From assembly GCA_050696075.1 (NCBI GenBank), contig JBOGUF010000052.1:1-33695 (forward strand): a stretch of 33,695 nucleotides of DNA, read 5' to 3'. The notes under the pieces are model-generated. The model did not search any database and was not told where the DNA came from. It saw nothing but the letters and a program-made list of their open reading frames with translations. This document shows, piece after piece, positions 1 to 8,221 of this stretch (position 1 is its first letter; every line of letters starts with the position of its first letter). The position numbers were made by a program, and so were the translations under genes. The DNA is from JBOGUF01 sp050696075 (GTDB lineage Bacteria > Chloroflexota > Chloroflexia > Thermomicrobiales > UBA6265).

Positions 1-565
1 CTAAGCGGCACATCTGGTGAGGGTGCGGGCCTGGGCAGCGCCTCACCTCGCCCGGGACGATATCCCGTCATCCCTATCCCGGCTGGCACCACCGGTCACA
101 CGGATGGCTTCCGTCAGAAGTGCCCCGGCCGACCCCTGATCCCGGACGGCCGGGTGACGCGGCTGATCCCCGCACCGCCACCCCATCCCCCCCACATCGC
201 GTCCAAACGCCTCCCTCCCTTTCCAAGCTGGACGAACGCCTCGCGCCCCCCCTTGCCGGTTAGACGCGCCTCGTGCTCCCCCCAGAATTGGGGGGCTGGG
301 GGGGCCGTCCCGAAAAAAAGCAACCCCCCTCGATTGAAAGCTACCCCCTGCGCCCGCTCACCCCCAACCCGCGGCCCCTCCCCTGCTATACTCCCTCGAA
401 ATCGGCGCGGCCGGAGAACGTGGGGTGCGCCCTCGGACCGCGAAACAGCCCAATCCGACCGCCGCTCGGTCGACTCCCCACCCCAAACGTCGCCGGGGCG
501 GACCGTCGTACTCACCCAAGCCAGGGAGTCAGCCAGCCGGCCAGCTAGAAGGGACGCGAGCCAGC
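1..565. other. C-rich region upstream of tig, no gene recognised
   Basis: I see no credible coding region here; the open frames are products of C-rich sequence, with strong C runs at about 180-330. A 7-bp stem (GGTGAGG at 16-22 with CCTCACC at 41-47) is the only clear structure near the left edge. TATACT at 387-392 could be the -10 element of the tig promoter, but no good -35 lies 16-18 nt upstream, so this is weak. Confidence 0.4.
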
Positions 566-2098
566 GTGAAACTCACCGTAGAGCGGATGCCCGAGAGCCA
601 GGTCCTCCTCGACATCGCCGCCGACGAGGACGAGTTCAACAAGGCGATGGATCGGGCCTTCCGCAAGGTCTCCCAGCAGATCGCCGTCCCCGGCTTCCGC
701 CCGGGCAAAGCCCCCCGCGGCATGGTCGAGCGCCTCTACGGGCGCGAAGTCATCCTCCACGAAGCCAACCACGAGCTGATGGACAAGCTTTACCGCGAGG
801 CCCTCCAGCAAGAAGAACTCGTTCCCGTCGGCGAACCCGACAACATCGAGATCGTCGAGGAAGAACCCCTCAACTTCAAAGTCACCGTTCCCGTCTACCC
901 CGCCGTCGACCCCGGCGACTACCAGAGCGTCCGCGTCGAACCGGCCGACGCCGCCATGGACGAGAGCAAGGTCGAGGACGTCCTCGAGCGCATCCGCAAG
1001 AGTCAGAGCCCCTGGGTCGATCCCGATCCCGCCCGCCCGCCGCGGGAAGGCGACCAGATCACCATCGACCTCGAGGTCAAGGAGGGCGACGAGGAGTTCG
1101 ACCAGCCGGTTGAGGACGCCACCTTCGTCCTCGGCGAAAGCAACCTCTTCGACGAGCTGCGCGCCGAGGTCGAGCAGCTCAACGTCGCCGAGTCGGCCAC
1201 CTTCGAGATCACCTTCGCCGAGGACGACGAGAAGGTCAGCGACCGCGTCCGCGGCAAGACCCTGACCTACACTGTCACTCTCAAGGGCCTCAAGGAGCGC
1301 CAACTCGTCGAACTGGACGACGCCCTCGCCAAGGAAGCCGCCGACGTCGAGACGATCGCGGAACTGCGCGCCGACATCCGCACCGACGTCCACCGCGCCC
1401 GCACCGAGGAAGCCCGCTCCGAGGTGCTCAACCAAATCATCAACGCCATGGCCGAAAGCGCCACCTTCGAGCTCCCCCCGGTCATGGTCGAGGACGCGCT
1501 GACCGAGGAAGTGAGCGGTCTGCGCCAGCGTCTCGCCCAACAGCGCACCAGCCTCGAGGAATACCTCCGCCTTCAGAATCAAACCGAGGAGGAGCTCAAG
1601 GAGGAGCTACGGCCCAACACCATCCGCCGCCTGCGCAACTCTCTCCTCTTGCGCGAGATCGCCAAGCGCGAGGAGATCAACATCTCCGACGAGGACGTCG
1701 ATAGCGAGATCGACTCCCTCACCTCCGGCGCCGACAACGCCGACCGCCTGCGCGAGCTCTACCAGCAGGGCTACTTCCGCGGCATGCTCCGCAACGACCT
1801 CTACGACCGCCGCCTCACCGACCGCATCATCGCCCTCGCCACCGACGGCCAGGGCGCCGTCCTCAACGGCTGGGTCGCGCCGGAACAGGATGGTAAGGAC
1901 GCCGAGAGCCTGCCGTCCCGAGAAACCGAGGGATCGGAGAGAGGGGACGGCGCGGGCGGCGAGGAGACCGAGGACGCCGCCGTTTCGGTCGAGGACGTTG
2001 CTCAGGAACCGGACGTCGAACAGGCCGCATCCGTCGGCCACGAGGAAGAACAAGCAGCCGTCGAGGCCACCGCCGAGAAGGAAGAAGCTAGTCGCTAG
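566..2098 (+). CDS. tig: Trigger factor, ribosome-associated chaperone and prolyl isomerase
   Basis: Trigger factor binds nascent chains at the ribosome exit tunnel in the cytoplasm. The GTG at 566 was chosen because the N-terminal domain begins there and an AAGGGA stretch lies about 12 nt upstream. The open frame continues further upstream but looks non-coding. The product is 510 aa. The ribosome-docking signature FRPGKAP is at residues 44-50. A FKBP-type PPIase domain follows at roughly 150-240, then the helical C-terminal chaperone domain. The last 70 or so residues are a very acidic, Glu/Ala/Val-rich low-complexity tail that makes it longer than the E. coli protein (432 aa). The gene heads the classic tig-clpP-clpX cluster. 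Its stop codon lies inside a degenerate 7-bp repeat that also supplies the clpP ribosome-binding site. Identity is secure; the start codon is moderately sure. Confidence 0.95.
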   Translation: MKLTVERMPESQVLLDIAADEDEFNKAMDRAFRKVSQQIAVPGFRPGKAPRGMVERLYGREVILHEANHELMDKLYREALQQEELVPVGEPDNIEIVEEEPLNFKVTVPVYPAVDPGDYQSVRVEPADAAMDESKVEDVLERIRKSQSPWVDPDPARPPREGDQITIDLEVKEGDEEFDQPVEDATFVLGESNLFDELRAEVEQLNVAESATFEITFAEDDEKVSDRVRGKTLTYTVTLKGLKERQLVELDDALAKEAADVETIAELRADIRTDVHRARTEEARSEVLNQIINAMAESATFELPPVMVEDALTEEVSGLRQRLAQQRTSLEEYLRLQNQTEEELKEELRPNTIRRLRNSLLLREIAKREEINISDEDVDSEIDSLTSGADNADRLRELYQQGYFRGMLRNDLYDRRLTDRIIALATDGQGAVLNGWVAPEQDGKDAESLPSRETEGSERGDGAGGEETEDAAVSVEDVAQEPDVEQAASVGHEEEQAAVEATAEKEEASR

Positions 2099-2122
2099 CA
2101 GCGAGCAGCTAGGAGCGATCAC
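2088..2122. repeat. Degenerate 7-bp tandem repeat at the tig/clpP junction
   Basis: Five consecutive heptamers are visible: CTAGTCG, CTAGCAG, CGAGCAG, CTAGGAG, CGATCAC. The tig stop codon (TAG, 2096-2098) lies in the second unit. The AGGAG in the fourth (2111-2115) is the likely clpP ribosome-binding site, 10 nt before its ATG. The units CGAGCAG and CTAGGAG recur in the array at 17171-17261, so the two arrays are related. Confidence 0.6.
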
Positions 2123-2125
2123 CCA

Positions 2126-2773
2126 ATGGAAATTCCACGCATCGAAAACCTGATCCCAATGGTCGTCGAGAGCACCAACCGCGGCGAGCGGGCCTTCGAC
2201 ATCTACTCCCGGCTGCTGAAGGACCGGATCATCTTCATCGGCACCCCGATCGACGACCAGATCTCCAACCTGGTCATCGCCCAGTTGCTCTTCTTGGCGC
2301 ACGAAGACCCCGAGCAGGACATCCGGCTCTACATCAATTCGCCGGGCGGCGTCGTCTATTCCGGGCTGGCTATCTATGATACGATGCAGATGATCAAACC
2401 CGATGTGGCGACCTTCTGCATGGGCATGGGCGCCAGCATGGCGGCGGTGCTCCTGGCTGGAGGAGCGCACGGGAAACGGTTCGCGCTCCCGAACGCTCGC
2501 ATCTTGATCCACCAGGGGTCGGGCGGCTTCCGCGGCAACGTCCCGGACATCGAGATCATGGCCCGCGAGACGATCAATATCACGACCAAGCTGACCGAAA
2601 TCCTGGCGCTCCACTCCGGTCAGCCGTTCGAAAAGGTGAAGCACGACACCGAGCGTGACTACTACATGACCGCCCAAGAAGCTCGGGACTACGGGATCGT
2701 TGACGAGGTGCTTGAGCCGGTCCATCAGATCGGCGCCGCGGCCGGCGTCAGCGCCAACGGAAAGGACAAGTAA
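2126..2773 (+). CDS. clpP: ATP-dependent Clp protease proteolytic subunit
   Basis: ClpP is the serine peptidase that forms the double-heptamer chamber fed by ClpX, whose gene follows. The 215-aa length is close to the E. coli precursor (207 aa). The Ser-His-Asp triad is readable: Ser104 in GMGASMA, His129 in ILIHQ, Asp178 in ERDYYM. The 25- and 49-residue spacings match those of E. coli ClpP. The SPGG turn is at 72-75. The ATG has AGGAG 10 nt upstream, supplied by the tandem repeat that spans the tig stop codon. Codon use is less C-ending than in tig or clpX, a visible but mild difference. Identity is secure. Confidence 0.97.
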   Translation: MEIPRIENLIPMVVESTNRGERAFDIYSRLLKDRIIFIGTPIDDQISNLVIAQLLFLAHEDPEQDIRLYINSPGGVVYSGLAIYDTMQMIKPDVATFCMGMGASMAAVLLAGGAHGKRFALPNARILIHQGSGGFRGNVPDIEIMARETINITTKLTEILALHSGQPFEKVKHDTERDYYMTAQEARDYGIVDEVLEPVHQIGAAAGVSANGKDK

Positions 2774-2778
2774 GGACC

Positions 2779-2885
2779 GAGTGCCGAGTGCCCAGTGCCC
2801 AGCCTTCATGGCAGAGCCGCGTCAAATCCCCGCGTGACTTGACGAGAAGAACTGGGCACTGGGCACTCGGTACTGGGCACTGAAG
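2779..2885. repeat. Inverted 7-bp tandem repeats forming a long hairpin, clpP/clpX junction
   Basis: Three heptamers of the GAGTGCC/CAGTGCC type start at 2779. Their reverse complement appears as ACTGGGC, ACTGGGC, ACTCGGT, ACTGGGC and ACTGAAG from 2851. As a result 2784-2802 and 2852-2870 are a perfect 19-bp inverted repeat with a 49-nt loop. A 6-bp inner stem (2820-2825 with 2839-2844) sits in the loop. No U-tract follows, so it is not a standard intrinsic terminator. It fills the whole gap and ends just before the clpX ATG, which has no clear ribosome-binding site of its own. Confidence 0.75.
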
Positions 2886-2887
2886 CT

Positions 2888-4150
<1,263 letters not shown>

Positions 4151-4194
4151 CCGGGACGTTCAGCCTACGACCGCTGACGACCCATGAGGCGGGA

Positions 4195-4641
4195 CTAGGG
4201 AGCTGCGCCGACGAGGTGAAATCCGTACCGCGCAAAATGGCGGTCGAAGGCGACGGCTCGGTTGATGTCGAGACGCTCCATCACGGCGAAACTCGTTGCA
4301 TCCGTCAGCGTGAAGCCTTTATCCCGATACCGTGTGATGATCTCGCGCGCCCGGCGCTCATCATCCTCACTGACGCGAATCTTCAAGGGGGGACTCGCGT
4401 CGATCCACGAGAGTACACTCGCCGCAAGGTCTCGACCCGAGCGGGCCAGGATTAAGGCATGCGTCTCAACCACAACGAAGTTCGTCGTCACGAGATGGAT
4501 CTGAGCGCGGCCAAGTCGCTCGAAGAGCGCGACCGCTTCATCATGATGGCTGTCTCGAATCACGGAGAGTCCGACATAGGCCCCCGTGTCGACAAAGACG
4601 GCATGTTCTCCAGCCGCTTCGTATCCACGCTCATGTGCCAT
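4195..4641 (-). CDS. PIN-domain toxin (VapC-like), pair 1
   Basis: This is a 148-aa PIN-domain protein, a family of Mg-dependent ribonucleases that usually act as VapC toxins. The four acidic residues expected for the active site are present: Asp18 (VFVDTGAY), Glu59 (VVVETHA), Asp114 (LTDATSF) and Asp133 (AFDRHF). The ATG at 4641 gives an 11-nt overlap with the end of the upstream antitoxin gene, typical of coupled TA pairs. A longer open frame to 4707 is probably not used. It closely resembles the second toxin (5418-5855) over the C-terminal half, e.g. TDATSFAVMERL in both, so the two arose by duplication. RNA target unknown. Confidence 0.85.
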   Translation of the reverse strand: MAHERGYEAAGEHAVFVDTGAYVGLSVIRDSHHDEAVALFERLGRAQIHLVTTNFVVVETHALILARSGRDLAASVLSWIDASPPLKIRVSEDDERRAREIITRYRDKGFTLTDATSFAVMERLDINRAVAFDRHFARYGFHLVGAAP

Positions 4642-4906
4642 CGCGGTCGCCGTATGCCTCCGCAAGGTACTTGTATTTATTCTCGGAGACATCGGTCGGG
4701 CCGTCATCGTCGATCAGTCCCACGATGTTCCAAAGGGGATCATCGAGGCTGAACGGTTTCGACGCGGCAATCGCCGCTCTGTCCGCATCCTCCGCGGCCA
4801 CCTGCACCTGATGATCGCTAAGGGAGCGCAGATAGCGCAGCGCTTCCGCGGCTGTCGCCTCGTCCAACGACCCGACGAGGTGATAGAGCTCTTCTTTGAC
4901 AGACAT
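4631..4906 (-). CDS. VapB-like antitoxin, pair 1
   Basis: A 91-aa protein read just before and overlapping the PIN toxin. Its N-terminus (MSVKEELYHLVGSLDE) matches the start of the two other small proteins of this cluster. Its C-terminal motif DDPLWNIVGLIDDDG, followed by a DVSENKYKYLAEAY-type tail, is shared with the antitoxin at 5852-6151. The pattern fits an N-terminal dimer/DNA-binding part and a C-terminal toxin-binding tail, although I do not recognise a named antitoxin fold. GGGAG lies about 7 nt before the ATG and overlaps a perfect palindrome at 4916-4929, suggesting autoregulation. Confidence 0.75.
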   Translation of the reverse strand: MSVKEELYHLVGSLDEATAAEALRYLRSLSDHQVQVAAEDADRAAIAASKPFSLDDPLWNIVGLIDDDGPTDVSENKYKYLAEAYGDRDGT

Positions 4907-4915
4907 CGACGTTCT

Positions 4916-4929
4916 CCCGACGCGTCGGG
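4916..4929. promoter_or_regulatory. Candidate operator of TA pair 1 (14-bp perfect palindrome)
   Basis: CCCGACGCGTCGGG reads the same on both strands. It sits 10-23 nt before the antitoxin ATG and overlaps its ribosome-binding site. A further half-site CCCGAC is at 4934-4939. A TAGACT box at 4949-4944 (minus) could be the -10 element. The core GACGCGTC recurs directly before the antitoxin of pair 2 at 6152-6159. The rest of the 213-nt gap (4907-5119) shows nothing else I can name. Confidence 0.5.
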
Positions 4930-5119
4930 TATTCCCGACGGGTAGTCTACCGCGTTCTGTCGGCGCAGGGACTCTTCGTCACCCGATCCCAGGGCAATCG
5001 CATCAAAATCGTTTGTTCCACAGCACTGCCGTCGTCGTTTCGGATGCGGATCGGCCTGTTCGGCTCCTCCTGAACAGCCGCGCCGGGGCGGGGGCCGGCT
5101 CGGGTCGGTCTCGCGCGGG

Positions 5120-5383
5120 TTAGCGTCGGCGAAGGGCGCCCGCGGCGGCTTCAATCGATATGCGATTGCCCTGCCCAGTGCCGCCGTCGCCCTCGTCGCA
5201 GTGGTCCTCTGCCTGCCAGCGGCGGATGATCGCCAGATCGTGGTCGACCGCGGCCTGCTCCTCCGGCGTCAGCTCTGGTTCCTGCTCTCGCGAAAGAAAC
5301 CAGATCAGGTAGTCGTGGACAACCGCCGCCTGGGTGTCGTCCAGGCCGTCGATCATCTGGTGCAGCGTCTCTCGAACGTCCAT
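5120..5383 (-). CDS. Orphan antitoxin-like protein between the two TA pairs
   Basis: An 87-aa product from the ATG at 5383. The opening MDVRETLHQMIDGLDD is clearly related to both neighbouring antitoxins (MTVKEQLHQIVDALDD and MSVKEELYHLVGSLDE). The rest diverges: it carries EQEPELTPEEQAAVDHDLA and lacks the DDPLW toxin-binding tail. No PIN gene follows it; the next gene downstream is the antitoxin of pair 1, 213 nt away. An 8-bp palindrome, CGGCGCCG, abuts the start codon (5384-5391), but the ribosome-binding site is weak. It may be a remnant of a third pair, or an antitoxin that lost its partner. Coding status is probable from the family resemblance. Confidence 0.65.
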   Translation of the reverse strand: MDVRETLHQMIDGLDDTQAAVVHDYLIWFLSREQEPELTPEEQAAVDHDLAIIRRWQAEDHCDEGDGGTGQGNRISIEAAAGALRRR

Positions 5384-5417
5384 CGGCGCCGTCCTCGAGT
5401 ACATGAATCGGCCCGGC

Positions 5418-5855
5418 TCACGCACCGAGACCGACAACCTGGAACCCGTACTGCGCGAAATGGCGGTCGAAGGTGAACGCCTGGCCAATGGCCAGCCGCT
5501 CCATCACCGCGAAGCTTGTCGCGTCGGTGTACGAGAAGCGCTTGTCGTCATAGCGCCGAAGGATTTCGAGCGCTCGTCGCTCATCTTCCTCATTGACCCG
5601 CACGATGACGGTAGCAGCGCTCAAAAGATCCTCGACTAAGGCGAGCGCAAGTCGCGGATCATGGCGTCTGAGCGCTAAGGCATGCGTCTCGGCGATGATG
5701 AAGTTGGTGCTGACAAACTGCCATCGTTCGGCGACAGATTGAGCTTGTACGGTCTTTGCGCGCTGGTGATGCTTGTCACGCCGCGAGGCCATCCCGAGGA
5801 AGGCTGAGGTGTCGACAAAGACGATCGGGCTGCGGCCCGGGCCCGAGACGCTCAC
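5418..5855 (-). CDS. PIN-domain toxin (VapC-like), pair 2
   Basis: A 145-aa PIN ribonuclease-type toxin. The expected acidic residues are Asp15 (VFVDTSAF), Glu56 (IIAETHA), Asp111 (YTDATSF) and Asp130 (TFDRHFAQYGF). The ATG at 5855 overlaps the stop of its antitoxin gene by 4 nt (ATGA), implying translational coupling. It is paralogous to the toxin at 4195-4641, with best conservation in the last 40 residues. The gene is followed after 34 nt by the orphan antitoxin, so the three genes probably share a transcript. Confidence 0.88.
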   Translation of the reverse strand: MSVSGPGRSPIVFVDTSAFLGMASRRDKHHQRAKTVQAQSVAERWQFVSTNFIIAETHALALRRHDPRLALALVEDLLSAATVIVRVNEEDERRALEILRRYDDKRFSYTDATSFAVMERLAIGQAFTFDRHFAQYGFQVVGLGA

Positions 5856-6151
5856 TCTTCGTGCAGATCCGCGTAGGCATCAGCCAGGTACTTGTCATGA
5901 TTCTCCGCGAGATCCGACGGTCCATCCTTGATCATGCCGACGATCTCCCACAGGGGATCATCCGCGGACGTCGAACGCGCGACGGCGCGCAGTTCCTCGG
6001 GCGTGGCAATGTCTCGTGCTCCGCTCACGCGGCGTGGATCACCCGCACCCACCGGTTCGTTCAACATCTTGACGAGCACAACCAATGCGGCCTCGGCGCG
6101 TTCATCATCGAGCGCATCGACGATCTGATGAAGCTGCTCCTTAACCGTCAT
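5852..6151 (-). CDS. VapB-like antitoxin, pair 2
   Basis: A 99-aa product, first gene of the minus-strand TA array. AAGGAG lies 7 nt before the ATG. The N-terminus MTVKEQLHQIVDALDD and the C-terminal DDPLWEIVGMIKDG, with a DLAENHDKYLADAY-type ending, match the antitoxin of pair 1. The middle (about residues 30-60) does not align and probably differs to set partner specificity. A GACGCGTC palindrome touches the start codon. A TAGACT box at 6189-6184 (minus) resembles the one before pair 1. Confidence 0.75.
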   Translation of the reverse strand: MTVKEQLHQIVDALDDERAEAALVVLVKMLNEPVGAGDPRRVSGARDIATPEELRAVARSTSADDPLWEIVGMIKDGPSDLAENHDKYLADAYADLHEE

Positions 6152-6159
6152 GACGCGTC
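6152..6159. promoter_or_regulatory. Candidate operator of TA pair 2 (GACGCGTC)
   Basis: An 8-bp palindrome lies between the ribosome-binding site and the ATG of the antitoxin. It is identical to the core of the 14-bp palindrome before pair 1 (4919-4926). The shared site suggests that the two antitoxins could cross-regulate each other's promoters; this is inferred from sequence only. Confidence 0.4.
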
Positions 6160-6260
6160 TCCTTCCACCAATGACCAGCGAAGAGTCTAGCGTGTGGATA
6201 TCGGGCGCCTGGTCACCGCGTCACGTCGTCTCTCCGCGGAAAGAGGCGGTGACGATTGCT

Positions 6261-8147
6261 CTAGGATGGCGAGGCCTGTAACTCGCGCGTGGATGCACTC
6301 GCGGCGCCAGTCGCGGCTTTGTCCGTCAGATCGGCGCCAAGGGTCGCCTGGGCCGGAATCGCCGTCGCGGGACGGCCGAGGATGGCGCGAATAACGGCTG
6401 GATCGAACTTCAAACGACGGTCTGCCGTCACCAAACCGCATTGTTCCTGCTCGACGTCGGTGAGTTCCGTGTAGCAAAAGCCCTGGATCGTCGGGCAATC
6501 GAGGATTGCGTTGATGACCGCCGAGAACCGATCGAGGAAGTCGTCCGGATCGGCGGCTTGTCGTAGTAGCCCGTCCGGGTTGCCGGCATCCGGGACGTAG
6601 TCGATCCCGCCACATTCGGTCAGCATCACGGGCTCTCCTGCATTCTCGACGCCGGTCAGCGCGATCGGGCGGTAATATGGCTGCACCTCGCGCATCGACC
6701 GCGCGACCGCGTCCGCTGATCCGTACCGGGCGCGAATAGTCTCGGGGTCGAGCGCGTAGTCGTGGACACCCCAGATGTCGCTTGCGAAGTGTTCCCAACC
6801 GTCGTTGCCGATCACCGGCCGCGTCGGGTCGAGCGCATGCGTCAGGTGGTAGATCGACGACACGTAGTGCCGGTGCATCGGGTCGCCTTCCAGGTTCGGC
6901 ACGCCCCAACTCTCGTTGAACGGCACCCAAGTGACAATGCACGGGTGGCTGTAGTCGCGCCGTACGACCTCGAACCACTCGCGGGTCAGGCGTTCGACCG
7001 CGGTCGCGGAATAAGCGTAGGCGTTCGCCATTTCGCCCCAGACGACGAGACCGATCCGGTCGCACCAGGCCAGGAATCGCGGGTCTTCGACTTTCTGGTG
7101 AATGCGCACCCCATTGAAGCCGAGCGCCTTCGCCAGTTCAACGTCGTGCCGGAGGGCGTCGCCGCTCGGCGCCGCCAGGTGCGATTCCGGCCAGTATCCC
7201 TGCTCCAACGCCATGCGCAGGTAATAGGGATCGCCGTTGAGCAAGAATCGGCCATGCGAGATACCGACATTGCGCAGCCCGGCGTAGCTCCAGACCCGGT
7301 CGATCACGCTTCCCGGACCGTCCGCGTCTTCAAGTGTCAACTCCGCATCGATCAGGTTCGGATGCTCCGGCGACCAGAGGAACCGGCGCCGGCCGGCGGC
7401 GACGCTTGGAATCGGCATGGCGATCTGCCGCCGGATCTCGGCGCCCGCGACAACGTAGCCATCGTCGACCAGCACTTTCCCGTGCAACATGAGGCGTACG
7501 CGCAGTCGAAGCCGCTGGTTGGTCGCCTGGTTCAGTCGCACGTCGAGCCCCAGCACTCCCTGATCCAGGTCCGGCGTCCAGCGGATCTCGGCGACGTACG
7601 TCTCCGGTACCGGCTCCAGCCAGACCGGTTGCCAGATGCCAGTCGTCCGATGGAACCAGATATCAGCCGGCTCGGGTTCCCAGTGCTGCTTGCCGCGCGG
7701 CTGGGTTAGATCGGCCGGTTCGTCTTCCGCCCGCACGACGACGACGTGCGCGTCGACGTCGTCGCGGAGCGCCGCGGTAATGTCAGCCGAGAACGGGGTG
7801 TGCCCACCCTCGTGCCACACGACGAACTGCCCGTCAACCCACACCTGGGCGCGGTAGTCGACCGCGCCGAAGTGCAACCGCCACCGGCCGCCCACGTTCG
7901 CCGCGGGCAGATGAAAACCACGGCGATACCAAACGACGCGATGTGGCGCCGTATCGTGAATGCCGCTCGCCGCCGATTCCGGCGGAAAGGGCACGGTGAT
8001 GGTTCGATCGAAGACGTCGACCCGCGTCGTCCAGCCGTCGCGCAGGCCAACGTCGGCGTCGTCAAAGGCGAATTGCCACGGCCCGCGGAGGTTGTGCCAC
8101 TCGTCCCGGACCAATTGCGGACGCGGGTAGTTGCCGTCCCATTGCAT
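6261..8147 (-). CDS. Glycoside hydrolase family 2 (beta-galactosidase/glucuronidase-like)
   Basis: A 628-aa retaining glycosidase with the GH2 layout: a jelly-roll sugar-binding domain (about 1-170, with the usual YRRGFHLP and WVDG elements), an immunoglobulin-like domain (about 180-290) and a TIM barrel (about 292-590). The acid/base is probably Glu412 in PFNESWG and the nucleophile Glu511 in MLTECGG. Trp, Tyr and His residues typical of the pocket flank them. There is no signal peptide, so it should act in the cytoplasm on imported oligosaccharides. The last 30 residues are Ala/Thr-rich and not part of the fold. It is the last gene of the minus-strand glycan locus. Exact specificity (galactoside, glucuronide or mannoside) cannot be read from the sequence. 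Confidence 0.9.
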   Translation of the reverse strand: MQWDGNYPRPQLVRDEWHNLRGPWQFAFDDADVGLRDGWTTRVDVFDRTITVPFPPESAASGIHDTAPHRVVWYRRGFHLPAANVGGRWRLHFGAVDYRAQVWVDGQFVVWHEGGHTPFSADITAALRDDVDAHVVVVRAEDEPADLTQPRGKQHWEPEPADIWFHRTTGIWQPVWLEPVPETYVAEIRWTPDLDQGVLGLDVRLNQATNQRLRLRVRLMLHGKVLVDDGYVVAGAEIRRQIAMPIPSVAAGRRRFLWSPEHPNLIDAELTLEDADGPGSVIDRVWSYAGLRNVGISHGRFLLNGDPYYLRMALEQGYWPESHLAAPSGDALRHDVELAKALGFNGVRIHQKVEDPRFLAWCDRIGLVVWGEMANAYAYSATAVERLTREWFEVVRRDYSHPCIVTWVPFNESWGVPNLEGDPMHRHYVSSIYHLTHALDPTRPVIGNDGWEHFASDIWGVHDYALDPETIRARYGSADAVARSMREVQPYYRPIALTGVENAGEPVMLTECGGIDYVPDAGNPDGLLRQAADPDDFLDRFSAVINAILDCPTIQGFCYTELTDVEQEQCGLVTADRRLKFDPAVIRAILGRPATAIPAQATLGADLTDKAATGAASASTRELQASPS

Positions 8148-8221
8148 CGTCGCTCAACCTCTCTCATCACGCGTGCGTGCGTCGTTCGTCCGCGCGGCCC
8201 CATCGGGGACGGGTATGCCGC

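Noticed and set aside
2774..2887. Rho-independent terminator after clpP
   Set aside because: The hairpin has a 49-nt loop and no following T-run, so it is listed as a repeat structure instead.
6762..7709. A 315-codon plus-strand frame opposite the GH2 gene
   Set aside because: The opposite strand carries a full GH2 protein with both catalytic residues; this frame has no recognisable domain.
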